From NCBI RefSeq assembly GCF_901709675.1, contig NC_051097.1, forward strand, positions 9,776,039-9,840,038: a stretch of DNA of 64,000 nucleotides, in the 5' to 3' direction. The DNA comes from Syngnathus acus. Lineage: Eukaryota; Chordata; Actinopteri; Syngnathiformes; Syngnathidae. The notes beneath the pieces are model-generated. The model was given only the letters and a program-made list of their open reading frames with translations. It ran no database searches and was not told the DNA's origin. The position numbers and the translations under genes are program-made. Positions within the stretch are counted from its first letter, which is position 1. Each line of letters opens with the position of its first letter. Below, piece after piece: positions 12,154 through 25,649 of the stretch.

Positions 12154-14597
12154 TATTAGCAAAGTTTTATAAATCCCAGGAGTGTGCGCAATGCCTCACT
12201 TGGGCAGCTCAAGTGTGTTGCTGTGGCAGGACAGACAGGAAGGTAAGGAGAAGGAAACTAGGTCAGATGGGAGCGTACAGAAAACGTTGTTCTTCTCCTG
12301 TAGCACAATCATGTCAAACGGTAGACTCCATTTATATCCCAGCATGCATTTTTCTCTCGGCACAGCCTGTTCTCATGAGACTTAAGCAGAATTTGACGAC
12401 AAACTACCAAGGCCAGAAACAAACAGTTAGCTAGCTGGCAACAAGCTAGCTCGACTATCAAAAATTTTATTGCTTGGGATTATCCAATTGCATTTTTTTC
12501 CCTTTGTGCAGCTCCACTTACATCCCAAATGTGTGCCGTTTGCCTAAAAAGCTTGAAGTAACTCCAAGCGAAAGAGGAAGGCCTTGCTATCCTGTGTGAA
12601 AAGGAAGTTAATATGCTTCACTTCTCTTTTTTCCAGGATCTGCTTCATCTTAATGAGGGCTGATAATATTTCTATAATTCATAATCTGATTGTTCTCTCT
12701 CATTTGATGTTATCCTTGCATCTTCATACCTCCGCGTTTAAAGCGCCGCCGCATTCCTTTTGAACACGGCAGCGGCGGCTCACTGTAGTTGGACGCTTAT
12801 TTGACTCAGCATCTGTTTGACAGGCACAGTGTGACACTAGAGCCCGTGTTAAAACATGCGGCCCAGTTCAGGCGCCGGCTCGGAAGGTCCATAAATGACT
12901 GCAAGCTCAGGCTAAACTTTCCCTCAAAGCTCCCCCTCATAAAATCTCATTAAAGTTTGATTATCTCAAATTGCGTTCTCAAAGAGCCTTAAGCGGGCTT
13001 CTCTAAAATAACAGGCTAGTAATCATTTCAATCCATTAATGAAGAAAATACCCGTCCGTGTTCTTGCAGGCAACATCTGTTTTGAGAGCTTTAATTGCTG
13101 ATAGATGTTTTTTTTTCCAACTATTGTCATGTATAGCACCATCTCGTTACAATCAGCCCGAATGTTTGCTTTTATTTTGTTTTTGGAGCGCTCTTCGTGG
13201 TGCTAGAAAAGCCTTTACTGCGCTTGTCCCACTTTCTCGCTATGCCGCTCTCCATGGTGCTGAAACGACCTTCTCCGTTTAAATTGCATTGCACTATGCA
13301 ATTTATGCGCGCAAATGTTTGAAACGGTTGTTTTTAAGAAAATGCACTCAGCTAAGAAAAGTTGTATTTATTTTTTTGCATCATTTATAATAGTATGTTT
13401 CTTACATAAGCAGACATGGCAGATACTTTGTGCTTTAAGGTCATTTTTCTTCAGCCGGAACAAAGTGGAATGATGTATGAACAGCCCCGACGATATATTT
13501 TGCCACAAAACCTTTCGGCATTCGCTTGAAAGTTCAAAAGGTTGAGACATTTCATTTTTCAGCATCACACAGGTTAAAGGCATTGACATCAACCAACGTA
13601 CGCCTCAACTAAAGATTAGAATTACGGAATGGCCCAGACAGGTTGCCGAAAACTAGAAAAAAAACATCTAATTGCTCTCCACACAAAAACTGCACCTCAC
13701 CTTCCCACATTTATGATACTTCCCAATCCACGCCCTTTTCCGACTCCATGGCTGTCCCCAGTCATGCTAATAAGCAGTTCTCAGCTCCACCCAGTTAACC
13801 TCCAGATGTCTTCTTCAAACCCGGGTGACTTTTCAGTTTTACATTCCACCCGTGTGCGACTCAAGTGCCACTTATACCTTGATGAATAAATTCAGCAATC
13901 ACTCAGCGCAGACACGGTCGGAATTGCCCTGCCCGCCACTCCGAGCTCAGAGTGTAATTGACTCGCACTGAGTCAGCATTGCTGAAAAGCATCCGAGTAT
14001 GGATTTGCTCCCTGACTAAATGTGAGCGCTGCCACTTTTTCATAATGAACATCAGTGTTGCCCCGCAGACGTTGTCGGCTAACATGCCTCTTAGCTCGCC
14101 GCGAAGACAACAGACTAATGTGCTAACCGATCATTGTTTGTTTACCACACCATGTACGGACTGTAATCTGTCATTGTAGCAGTGACTAAATCCACACCTA
14201 CACCGGTCGTTTTAAAAACATAGATCACGCTTTAAAAAGCCATTTGTGTCCAAGGGAAAATGCATTTTAAGCGCTATCTTAGTCAACCGGAAGCCTGAGA
14301 AAAAAGAAAACAGCCCCCTTGGTAGCGCATTATGACAGCACATCCATTTGTGGATGTACAAAGACAGATTACATACTGCATATCAATGGAAAAGGCGGAA
14401 TTAGACGGCATGTGAACCCATTTTTTTTAAGTGCTGTAGTATTTGATAATCATAAAAAAAAGAAGTATTTGGAGTGTGGTCACATGTCATGGTCCAAGTG
14501 TAAACAGCATCATTTATAAGTCAAGAAAAGAGGGAGATGGGACCCAAAAAAGAAAAGACACATTCAGCCTAAGAAACAATCGGAATGAATAAACAAA

Positions 14598-14621
14598 GGG
14601 TTGGGGGGGAAAAGGGGGGGG
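14598..14621 (+). repeat. G-run cluster with G-quadruplex pattern
   Basis: Three Gs, TT, seven Gs, four As and eight Gs in a row satisfy the four-G-tract pattern with short loops. A second G-rich patch follows at about 14,728-14,760. Function is unknown; the observation is sequence only. Confidence 0.6.
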
Positions 14622-14849
14622 AGCAGCTCTGCTAGAATACTTGAACAAGACAAACTGGGACACATAAATGAGGACGGTGAATGAAAAGATCAGGCAAGGT
14701 GAGATGATGGGACACAGGTGAAGCCCCTTGGGGAGGGGCAGGTCAGCGCGATGGGGGAGGGACTGAAGGACATTTTGGAAAATAACACACAGGGTGTGAT
14801 AGAATGTGGAACAAGATGGGTTGCCATGAAATACAATTCCCTACTGACG

Positions 14850-14884
14850 TGTGTCTGTGTGTGTGTGTGTGGGTGGGTGGGGGG
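14850..14884. repeat. TG microsatellite ending in G runs
   Basis: TGTGTCTG and then a TG run pass into GGGTGGGTGGGGGG. It is a simple repeat. Confidence 0.9.
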
Positions 14885-15399
14885 TGATGTCATATACTGC
14901 TACGAAATTTGACGTTGCCTGGAATCAACATTAATCATTGGCATTGGACATGCTCCTGGGATAATATATTTTGAATCCATAAAAACATTCAAATGGAAAA
15001 TTTCTTTGGACCTGTCATGGGGGTTCTTTGTTTACCTTTTCATGTCAGAGCAAACTTAATTTTGATGTGATTTAAAAAAAATCTCAGCAGTGCATTAGAA
15101 GCTTTTTAATCAATAGAAATTCAGTTTCTTCTTAATTAAGGAAAATGTTAACATTGAATCAATTGCATTTAAACAACAAAAATACATCAATCACCTTGAA
15201 ACGGGAATACCTAGCAGATATGGCCGTGACAAATAAACATCACCCTTGACTATTCTAAAAACACTTCTGAATCAATCAAATGATCATTTATGATAAATCA
15301 ATGTACTGTGACAGTTATATATTATTTACCCAGTCCGTCAACAGCACTTACAAAATCACAATTACTCAATGAATTATCAGCAAGTCGAGACAGAAGTAA

Positions 15400-15530
15400 T
15401 TTAAATTCAGACATCATAATTAATTAGTCTCGGGGATGTGCCACAGAAAAGCAAAATGAAATGATTAAAGTCAAGTGATTTTCTCCTCTAATTGCTTTAA
15501 ATTGCAGAGGACAATAAGCATACTTCATGA
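15400..15530. promoter_or_regulatory. Candidate AT-rich regulatory block
   Basis: It contains TAATTAATTAG (15,417-15,427), ATGATTAAAG, TCAAGTGATT and CTAATTG within about 130 bp. These match homeodomain and NK-type core sites. There is no repeat signature here. It is proposed only as a candidate conserved element. Confidence 0.2.
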
Positions 15531-15590
15531 TCATAACGACACAAAAAAATGTAATCTTTGAACAGGGTTATGAAGCACACTGAGTTACTA

Positions 15591-15810
15591 CCGTTTTTTT
15601 CATGTATAATACGCACCCTAAAAATGGCATGTTAATGCTGGAAAAAAGCCTGTACCCATGTATAATACGCACCCAAATTTTGACTCCTACTTAAGTCCGT
15701 AAACGTAAAATTATTTCAGAAAAAAGCCATGTACCCATGTATAATGCGCACCCCAGATTTTAGGACAATAAATTTGTTAAATTCTGCGCATTATACATGG
15801 AAAAACACGG
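15591..15810. mobile_element. TA-flanked MITE, family B
   Basis: The termini are CCGTTTTTTTCATGTATAAT and, at the right, ATTATACATGGAAAAACACGG, flanked by TA (15,589-15,590 and 15,811-15,812). The interior repeats TGTACCCATGTATAATACGC-type modules ending in GCACCC. The design (ACCGT plus T-rich terminus, then TATAA and GCGCACC modules) parallels family A, but the sequence differs. There is no reading frame for a transposase. Confidence 0.8.
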
Positions 15811-17931
15811 TAATTTCTATTTTTTTTTCCCAAAACTTGATCTATCAGTTTTCTATATACGTCTTCACCTATTGCCGTGGTAACATCCATTTCTCACATG
15901 GCTCTTTCTGCTATCCGACCTAGCCACCCCTGACGTAGCTGATCAAAGTGTTTCCTGGGGTGTCATTTGTCATATTTGACAACTCGAATACAAAGTGCCA
16001 GAGTGAAAGAGAAACAATTGGGAAGTGGCAGTCCAACAGGAAAGGGGTGAGAGTCTCTCCCATCCCGAACCGCTGAGTGTCAGACACTAATGCCTCCAGA
16101 TCGACGACGGACTCGAGGGTATTAACTCAAACATGAGCGAGTAATGCCACGGGATAAAGCGTTCAGCCTCACTTACAGGGGGTGCCTGCACTCCCATAGG
16201 ATCATCCAGGCTGGACGCCATGCAGTAAATTAACACAGACTCGTTCGTGTGTTCCCGTGCCAAGGGATAAATACGAGCTTCCAATACTATCCTGAGCCAT
16301 GATTTTTTTGTTTTTTGATGAATGGCCGTTACAAATTGGGTAGGAATACATTGCATTTATTATACAGGTGAGCAAGGAAGCCAATCAATTCATGCAAATG
16401 AAGAATAATGTGAATCAAATACTTCGATGTGTAACAAAAATGGGTTGAATCGGGAAATCGTTTTTTCTTTTATTGAACTCTAAGTTTTCTTGAATCTACA
16501 TACAATACAACATTGATGACTCATCTCATTATCCAGTGCATTTATTTCTCTTCTATATTCCATTTTAAAAGAAATTTAAAACATTACACCAAATTGTTCG
16601 GCACCTCTCTGCAGTCTTTCCAAGCATGATTGAACACCAGTTCCCTTTTTCATTTGCATATAAACCACTGGTGGCTCTTCTCAAGGTTTGTAATTAAATC
16701 TTTAAGACATATATTCCACGGCGACATCAATGGTACCTTCAGACATTGCTGATAGTCTCTGGCTTTTCTTGTTCCACATGGACTTCCACTAACACACCAT
16801 CAATTTTCACAGGACTGCTGACAGCAACGTTATGTGTGCCTATAAAAACCCAAGGCTCTGTACACGGCTGAAAAACGAAGAAACCGCTCCCTGAAAAAAA
16901 GTAATGAATGTCACATCATGTTGTGCCGCAACATGAAACCAATTTCAAAGAGTTGTTTTTCTCAAAGATTTAAATTCCGTGTTATAAATCTCCACAGTGA
17001 GGGCAGTACCAATTAAGCTAGGTGTAAACTGCTTTGACGGAAAGATGAGCTTTGATGTTTTGGTCCCGCGTGGCCTTCGACTGTAGAATATTCCTGGACC
17101 GTTTTCATCCTCATTTCAGCAACGGGCTGGAAAAAAGAATACTATTGAGTCTTTGATGTGCTTCTCCCACAGCCCAAAAAAGTATTGCTAAATGCAGCAG
17201 AACCAGAACAACATCAATCACTTTATTGCATTAGGGTTGCTTTATGTGATCTGAAATTGACGGGGGAAAATGGCAAATGGGGTGTAAACCAAAAGGAACG
17301 ACTCGGACGATCCTTACATAATAAATAGCGTCGTACGCAACAGACCGAAAGTGTCGATTCTAAGGTACATGCCCCGATTGCATACATGTATATCGATTTA
17401 ATTGAAACAAGTCAGCGCTCCTCACTTTTTCGCTGATCACAAAGCAGGTACATGACCCCAGGTAGACAGGCTGGATGTATGAATAAATAAATAACAATGA
17501 ATCCCTTACGGCCACAGGGTGGGCAAATTCACACCATCAACACACAGTCAGACGCAACGGGGGGTTCACTACCTTCCTAAAGGATAACGGCTTCCTGTAG
17601 GTGCTCGGGATTCTCAAAAAAGCCACGGTTGAATTTTAATGCGGACTTCTCAAGCTTTCAAAAAGTGCTTGAAACAGCGGCCGTTGTACGACCAAGACCA
17701 AAGGTCGGCCTTTTTTGGTTCGCGCAGAGAGAAAATGGGAACATCTTGTTTGTTACTCAAAATGGATCACAAAACCGAAACCAACTTGCAAATTGGCTGG
17801 ATTGGATTTGTTCCACTTTGTATGCTGGCAAGAAACATGCAAAACAAATAAGATGTCATTACATATATTTTTTAAAACTATAACTTGCATGTTATTCCAA
17901 TTTTTTTTTTTTAAATCTGCAAGTACGGTTA

Positions 17932-18109
17932 CCGTATTTTTCCAACTATAAGGCGTATCCATATGGCAAATATTTGGACATTTCCATATATGGGGCACAA
18001 ACAAACCAATACAGCAAATAAGTCAAACTTTACTGATTATAAATTACTCTGTCCATTTTTGAGAAAATTTATGGATTTTAAGAGAGCCTTATAATCCAAG
18101 AAATATGGT
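17932..18109. mobile_element. Decayed family A MITE
   Basis: It starts CCGTATTTTTCCAACTATAAGG after a TA, has TCCATATATGGGG and TTTTTGAGAAAATTTATGG inside, and ends with GAGCCTTATAATCC and AATATGGT. These are degraded equivalents of the family A modules. It is about 180 bp, close to the 169-bp copy at 37.4 kb. Confidence 0.6.
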
Positions 18110-18469
18110 GATTAAAACATGGCGATATTCATAATGAGGTCAAGTCTAACTTTAGCTAGTGTATTAAAACAGTTTCCCTAATCTGATTAATACCCTCCAA
18201 ATATTTCAAAACACTGTCACGGCGCATGTTTCGGCGACTAACAAGGCGACTTTCCACATTGCAGCCGGAGTGTGTAGCCAAGCATGCCGCAAGCATCTCG
18301 ACGTGGCCCCCTTCGGAAACCCTTCAGTGATGTGATGGTGATTGACATTGTGAAAGTGACACTTTAAGGCTACTTGAGAAACACATTGTACCACTCTGAC
18401 ATTATTGTCATTCCGCTTCACATCTCTCTGGGTGAGATGTGAGACAGACCCGGTCTTATTTATTCAGTG

Positions 18470-18494
18470 GAAAAAACAAAACAAAACAAAACAT
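18470..18494. repeat. CAAAA pentanucleotide repeat
   Basis: Four AACAA-type units follow a poly(A) run. Confidence 0.8.
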
Positions 18495-19639
18495 TGAGAA
18501 TATGTAGCACTGTGTTTTTTTTCATTTTTAGGGGGGAAGCAAACCAAGTGAGAAATAAATACTTTTAAGTTTCAGTGTGGCGTCAACAAAACGTGTTCTT
18601 TAGCTCTTGTCCGTCCGTCATCATCCCCAGGTGGCCTGATGATTCATTTTCTCAAAGAGACACTTTAATGCCGCTTGACAAGTCTTTCCATTTCCTGCCT
18701 CATTATTATTCCTGCCCTCTCCACCTCACTCACCTCTGTGGCTGTATCTAAAATGGCCGGACAGAGCTAACCTGCTTCGACTTCAGTTTCATGATACCTG
18801 TGAGATAGAAAAATGCACTTACTCAATCCCAATGGAAATAATGGAAATTTTTGTCATGTAAGGCATTTCCACACTGTATTTCAAATGCATTAGCATACCG
18901 GTAGATTTATTTTTCCCTAGTTGGCAGTGAGAGGGCGGGCCATAACTGTTTGACATAATTGGGTGTGCGCACGGGAGATACCCAGCGGAACCTTGCAAAA
19001 ATGATACAAGGCCAAGCTCTACCTTGTCATGCATAGCGTAACAACCGTGAGTCATGACACACATTGAGGTTTTCCTTCTGAGGGCCCGCTGCCTGTCTTC
19101 TCTTCCCGGCGCAGCCATTTGGGTTACAGCATAAATCACCTCTAAGTCGCCTTAAGTCCAAATCCTCACGAGCTTTGAATGGCGGCTAGCAGTAGGACTG
19201 TGGGATTGCGGAAAATTGAATTTTATTTCCTGAGGATTTGCTTATTGTTGGGGGGTGGTAATCATTCACGGATTTGTTTTGGACTCAGTTGCTTTCTTAT
19301 TTGCGGTGGAGATTGAGGGATTTTTTTATGTATACCACACGGATGCCATTAGAGAGCTATAATGGGCCACTGAGGGCATGTTTTGCAAACTGGGTGCAAA
19401 TTAGAATGGTGCAATATTTCAATTCACGCAGTTTATGTCCTTGCTAGGAATATGAATAATCATGCAGGCTACTGCATGATCTGTTGATAATAATACCGTT
19501 TTATCACATCGTCAAACAGCCGCCGCAGGCACGGCGCCGCCGTGGGCCAAACAAACGGCTATTGAGGTAATAATTCAAAACGGGTGTCGTGCGGGCGACG
19601 TTGAGCTGGCAGGTGTCCGTCCACCGGCTGCTTAAGTGA

Positions 19640-19740
19640 CTAGGTCAGGGCATCCATCAATAATTCATTGAGCGTGCCAACATAAAGGTAAACAATGGCC
19701 GTAATTAAGCAAGCTGTGTGGTTGGTGAGATTAATGAAAG
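19640..19740. promoter_or_regulatory. Candidate regulatory block
   Basis: It contains ATCAATAATTCATTGAG, GGTAAACAATGG (forkhead-like TAAACA), CGTAATTAAGCAAG and GAGATTAATGAAAG within 100 bp, next to a GC-rich CGCCGCAGGCACGGCGCC stretch near 19,520-19,545. This is a motif-based suggestion only. Confidence 0.2.
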
Positions 19741-20711
19741 TTCACTCACATCTGCAGCTCTTTCACAATGCTAAAGTTGAGACCCCACAAGTCTACGTGC
19801 CTTGACATCTGCTATCGGCTCGTTAGAAATTTCCCCGAAGGACTGCCACTCCGTTCTTAATCTCCCCGACATTAAAATCAAATTCCGCCACCGCATTGCG
19901 TTTCCATAATATTGTTCAAGCTACTGAGTCGCGCAGGAATAATGTAATGTCACATTATTATGATACACGTCCCATGTAGAAGTATTGAAAACAAGAAAGC
20001 CTCGTGCTGGTTCAGTAATAAAAATACGGAACGACACTTTAGTATTCATATTTCTTCTATTCTACACTCAGAAGCTTTTACAACTTTACACTTATTGAGA
20101 ATATGTGCAAAAAAATGACCTTTTGGTATTTTTATTGTGTTACTACATCTGCGATGTTATTAAGGGTGAGAGGAAATGAATCACACTCTTGTATTAAAGG
20201 AATCTTACGCATCACATTTGTCAAGTTGGAGCATGCTGTTGGCACATTCTCCGTCGACCCATCTCTTTGTGGAGTTCTGGTTCTGGCATTACTCCAGGGA
20301 CCTTCCACCCTTGTGTTTTTTATCAAAGACTTTTTATAAACTGAAATTATGAGTGAACAAGCATCCACTTTGGATTCAGTTCACTGCAGCAAAAACATCT
20401 TTTGGGAAATTAATGAATAGCAATATTGTGAAAAAGCAAACAAAGGCGAGCACTGGTGTGAAACAGTTGTAATGAAACAATCATCAGGAAAGTTTCGAAA
20501 AATGATGCAATGGTAATTTGACTTTGAGGACGATTTATTTGTGGCATTCATTTTTCTTTTTCCCTAACAGATAGGGATGGTAATTTTGTTTTTCTTCAGT
20601 AAGTGAAACACATGATTGATTCGGTTGAGTTAAGTAATAACTTGGCACTTCAGGAATTATATTTATTTTCCCCACACCTAGTTTGTTTATCAGTGTTTTC
20701 TGAAGAATTAG

Positions 20712-20792
20712 GGCATCCGCAAAACCAAATTATTATTTTTACAAAAGCCCTTAGCCCCCCCATGAAAAAATAAAATCCTAGCGCCGCCACTG
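20712..20792. mobile_element. Fragment of hAT-like element end
   Basis: Read on the minus strand it begins CAGTGGCGGCGCTAGGATTT and continues through a poly(T)-like patch to GGGGGGGCTAAGGGCTTTTG. I associate the CAGTGGCGG start and the G-run with the termini of a common fish hAT-type short element. Only one end is seen here. Confidence 0.45.
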
Positions 20793-23700
20793 TGACAGAG
20801 GAGCGTCGGCTCAGTTTATTCCCACCAAGATAGACCATCTTAAAATTGAACAAATTCAAATTTGCAAAATCCACGTGAGTGTTTATGTCCCAATGTGTCC
20901 CCGCAAAGGTCATCAACCATCAAACTGTCAGCGCTGATACACAACCCAAAGTGACACCTGTGAAACATCACACTGGAGGGAAGCTTCCAATCTGCCATTC
21001 ATCCTAAAAGGTCTTGTGCTCCAGCTCCCGGCCACGGGGACATGCGGAATAACTGAAAATGGAAATAGACTTGTGAGCAAAGCCAGCGCGTGTACAGTAC
21101 ATCCCGTGACTCCCTCATGTCAGAGCTGCCCTGGCTCCATTTTCCCTGCGCTGATCATTCATCATGCCGTCACGAGCGAGGGGGAGTGAAAAGGGGGAAC
21201 GCAGCTCGTGTATCTCCGCCGCACAGCTGCCTCCTGGAACGGGCACGAGGGCCACTGCATAATCAGCTGGTTCTTTTATAGCCAAAAATATCTCATCTGC
21301 ATGAAGTTCATTGCATATGATTTATCTTATCTCCACTGAAATGATTTAGTGTGAATCACATGGATAGCGCCAGAGATCATATCAGGATCTTCAACACAAT
21401 AAGTCGAGTGCACGACGCTTGGAGCGAAACGCTTTGGTACGCCCGATGCGACGCTACTTGAGCAAATTGAAATTATTGTCGAGTCCACCCACTCGTTATT
21501 TGTTCACACAATCTTGTTTTTGTCATAATCTAATATTTGGGTCACTCGTAGCGCCGGCGTTAAATGCCGTTGTGTTCTTGCGCAACCTCTTTACCGCTAC
21601 AATTAACATAGAGCTGTAAATAATGCATAATCCGTTATCTTAATAGTGTGGGTGTATACATTTTAGATTTTAAATTGAGTCACCGCGCCGCATTTAATGA
21701 AACCCACCGGGGGATAGTTTACATCCACAAAATAAAATTCCAAACAAGATTATATATGCAAGCCTGCTAAATAGAGATCCGGGAAAACAAACTTTACATT
21801 TGTGTACTTTGTATTGCAGAGGCCATTATTGTTCAGCTCCACTGACTGGGAAGATACACTACTGACATCGCTTTAGATTTCTCAGCCTTTCTGCTGCTTT
21901 TACTGTCTGTCAACTGAAACTTTTCCACCACTTTTAGACCAGCCGATTGCTTCAAGCAAGCCTCGCTTCGATTCATCTCTGCTATCTGTCCGTTCCTAAC
22001 GCCTGTTTGTTGCTATTTTTAAGCCCAGCCGCTGTCTTGAGCTTTTCCCCGCTAACGCGCTATGTCAACTGTATTCCCCCACACACACAGCAGGTTGTTA
22101 TTCTTGTTGATAGCTCACCAACTTGGCCCGATTGTTATTGTCACCCATGTGCGGCCCGGAGACTTCCCGTGTTCCCAGTCCTTCAGAGTGTTATGTGTCA
22201 CATAACAAGACGGCGCCTTTTTTTTTTGGTCCAAACAGGGTCAGCGGGGACCCTGAAGCTAAAAGGATGAGGGGTGACATTAGCTTGAGGCAGCACGTCT
22301 GGTTCTTGTCCCACAGAGACAAATAGGTGGTACTTGCCCTCCCCACCCTTCACTTGACGTTTCCAGACATCCCCAGATGTTGCAGGACTGAAGAAGAAGC
22401 CCGAAAGACACAAAGTCGTTGCGTGATTAATCACCAAACATGCTGTGTCGGGCAACCCGGTTCTCACCGGCCCCCTGTCGATTAAGTGGCTTTGGAAAAA
22501 CATTCCGGAGAAAAATACAAACTTACGACAGATTTGTTGATGGCATTTTAGAAAGAGGGGGAATATACGACATATTTTTATCCAAATGTTATGAAAGGGT
22601 TTGCTCACAGATACATTTTGCGAAATGGGCAAGCCTTCAAAAGATTGACTTGCAGCTGAAGCAGTAAAAAGCATTTTCCAAATGGCTGTTCTGACTTGTG
22701 ATACCCTGCACTCATCTTTCCTGCATTCATTGTCATTTCAATATGCATTCTGCTGTCATTTTAATTAGATCGAGTTCATAATAATAGAGATAATAGATAC
22801 GAGCGGGAGAGCAGAGCGAGATCAACTATTTAAACGGTCGCCATCACTACTAGGTATTTGACCGCAAGAGGTCCGTGGCCCGCGATTACGATCCATTTGC
22901 AGTAAAAGTTCTTCCCATTACGCATAATGAATCTTTCAAGATCGCCCTTTGCCACTGATTTTCTTCATTCATGCACAGAATTTCTAGTTACAGGAACCGT
23001 ACAAGCAAGATATACGGTATACCCATTTTTGTGAATATTTACTACTACTTCCACATATATTTTTTTTAAATCAATTTTATACAGTACAGTTACTTCATAC
23101 TAATCCAGTGCTGGTCCAAAGACTACAAGGGATAGGCCTCATCTTATACATGACCCAAATAAAGACAACCAAAATTGGATTTGATCATGATTTTTATGAC
23201 GCAAGAAGAATTTCACCCGCCTGAGTTTTAATTTGTTGCATTCTGTGACGCACTTTCAATCGGAGCATTTACGAAGATCCCCAAAGTGCGAGTGCACTCG
23301 GCTGATTTTAACTGCTCCGCTACCCTTTTGAACAATGACTGGAACTCATTAAGCTAATGAGCGTCTTCTTTTCGTTGAATAAACTTTACTTGAACTTTCA
23401 ACAATATTGCCATTTGCTCGACCGAGCTTAAAAGGGCTAAGTAACAATCAAAAGATGTACATCATGTCGTTTTTCTTTTAATTCCGGAGATTACATATTT
23501 AATCGTCCAATGTGCTTTTTTCCCCCTCTCTTCTTTCAGACAGATTTGCAAAACTAAAAAGTTTTCCCCTTCAAAGTGTTCCCCCGGGGAGTCTCAAACA
23601 TTTTCCCAGCCTTCTCTGTCATGCTTTCATGCAATCGTGGAAGGATTCTTCCGGGATTGTCTACGACTCCCTCGTGTCGGATCTTCAAAATGGATCCCCT

Positions 23701-24539
23701 CGTTGACCCACTTGAGCGTGTCGTGGTGAAGCCAACCGGCATCTTTTATATTTCAATTGTTTTGATCATACAATGATTTACATAATTGAAATCAGTCATT
23801 CTAAAATAATTATTGGCGCATCATCACATTATTTTGTATTCTATTAGAGCAGGCTAATAAATCGAAATTTGACAGCATCTGGTTATTCTGTGGGTTACAA
23901 CCGTAGAAGTTGGCTAATCGTTCCATAATTTCTGCAGCCATTTGGCATGTTGGCCCAATTAATTTTACTCGTGTCTTCACAGGCTCATTTCACAGTGCTG
24001 GTTTTAAAAGGCAGAAACTTAGTGAACCAAATTAGACAAGAAATAAAAAGAATAAATACGTGCTTTACTTTTACAACAAGCGTGGATTTAAATCTCTGGA
24101 CTAGTTACTACGTTTACAAGATCGGAATTTAGGGTATTTGTTGGAAAATGTGAACGTTCTCTGTGTGGAGGTCAAGCAATATGCTATTCTCGTATTATCT
24201 TTTGAATGGCTCGGTATCAAAGCGGAGACTCAAATAAAAGAATGACACTCACGTCTAAAGTGAAAGCCGTTTCTGTAAGACTCCATTTAAGTCCGGCAGA
24301 TAAAAATGGTAAACAAAATGTAGGCCGTGCAATGAAAAGAAAGTGCCGGGCTGCACAAAATGTATTCTGTCCTGTCAGGTCACTTCAGATGCATACTTGA
24401 AAGAGAAGAGGTCAACGTGACCCAGTTTGTGCTTAAGATGAGCGACTGGAGGCCAAAGCGGATGGAAAAAGTGTCGAGTGGAATAACGAGAGCAGAAGGA
24501 AAGAACAGGAAGGAAGTTTCTGTGTCTGAACTATAGCTT

Positions 24540-24720
24540 CTATAGGCTTAAATATTCATTTATGTTATATATAATTTATATTATTTTTATATATTTATTA
24601 CATACTTTGACTTTGACTTTGACATACATTTTTTGTATTATATATTTTTTTTTATTTGTATTTTTTTATATATATTATATATTATTCACATATACATTTA
24701 TTATATATATATTATTCGTC
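24540..24720. repeat. AT-rich low-complexity block with a TTTGAC tandem
   Basis: The block is nearly pure A/T with several TATATATTA tracts. It is interrupted by three CTTTGA units (24,604-24,622), a pattern also seen in retrotransposon tails. No retrotransposon body is recognisable. Confidence 0.75.
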
Positions 24721-25649
24721 TGATTTACTAGATTTGAACTGACTCAAAAGTGAGGCTCAGTCATTTCACCCATTTCACAAAGTGAATTAGCAACAGTTTG
24801 TAATACCGGTCAAATCTGTTAGAAAAAAAAAATGGCTCGGTGCTTCAGCTTTAAGCATGACAACTATGCAAAATAGCCAGAATGGGCTTCAGAAGGAGAA
24901 GATAGTTTTCATGCCCAGACTTTAATTCAATTCAGAACAACAACAAAATGTGTGAGCTGACCTGACCTCCCACTTTGACAGATATGCAGCATGAAAATTG
25001 AACAAATCTTGACATGACAATATTGATTGCTTTGTGCCCCTAACCTAACAAATTTGGAAGACTGATTGACAGGTGACAAGGATCAGAGAATCGCCAATCA
25101 GACCTTTCAGAACATAAATTCCCTGAAGCAGAGTTGGAGTGTTGAAAAAGAGACATCTAAGGCAACCACTGCCTGAATCGTGAGTCTGAATTTATTTAAA
25201 AAAGGTCCTTGCATGGATGTCTTCCTTCCAGAAAATTCGAGGTGTGCTATGCTGAACATATTTGATTGATTTACTACTCACCACACATTATTCCAGCCGT
25301 CATGTTTGAAAAGTCCGCAGCTGCTGGGCTGAAAAGTTTTACTTGCAAAAGTAGTAATCAGATGGAAGACTCCCAGAACCAAAGGCTCCCCCTAAAAAAA
25401 GCCGACCACAGTGACTGGCAGATTCTGCCGGCCATTTTTTTTTTAATTTTATGTAATGCATGCAAGGGAACCTTTGAGAGTTTGCAAGAATGAACAGCAA
25501 TGGCTGCTGGTTAAGCAAATCATATTCTGATGAATACGCTGGAATCAGTTCTACTTAGCCGCACTAATTGACAAAGCGTGTTTCTGGTGTTTCACAGCTC
25601 ACAAGCTTCGGTCTCCCCAGTCGACCCCCCCCTCCCTCGCAAATTAACT

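Larger units (their letters stand above)
3022..15588. other. Gene desert segment with scattered repeats
   Basis: No convincing gene was found. Repeats inside are listed separately (3.8, 6.0, 6.85, 7.9, 9.1, 11.3, 12.1 and 14.6-14.9 kb). A relatively GC-rich, CpG-containing patch lies at about 6110-6415 and carries an open frame of about 100 codons that lacks splice signals or a known domain. A possible exon-like block at 8890-9047 is discussed in the findings. AT-rich blocks with TAATTA-type motifs (about 6460-6570 and 12.94-13.05 kb) could be conserved enhancers, but this needs alignment to other fish. Confidence 0.5.

Noticed and set aside
22990-23030. ATACGGTATACC as another MITE terminus
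   Set aside because: There is no GCGCACC module or opposite terminus nearby, so the match is too short.
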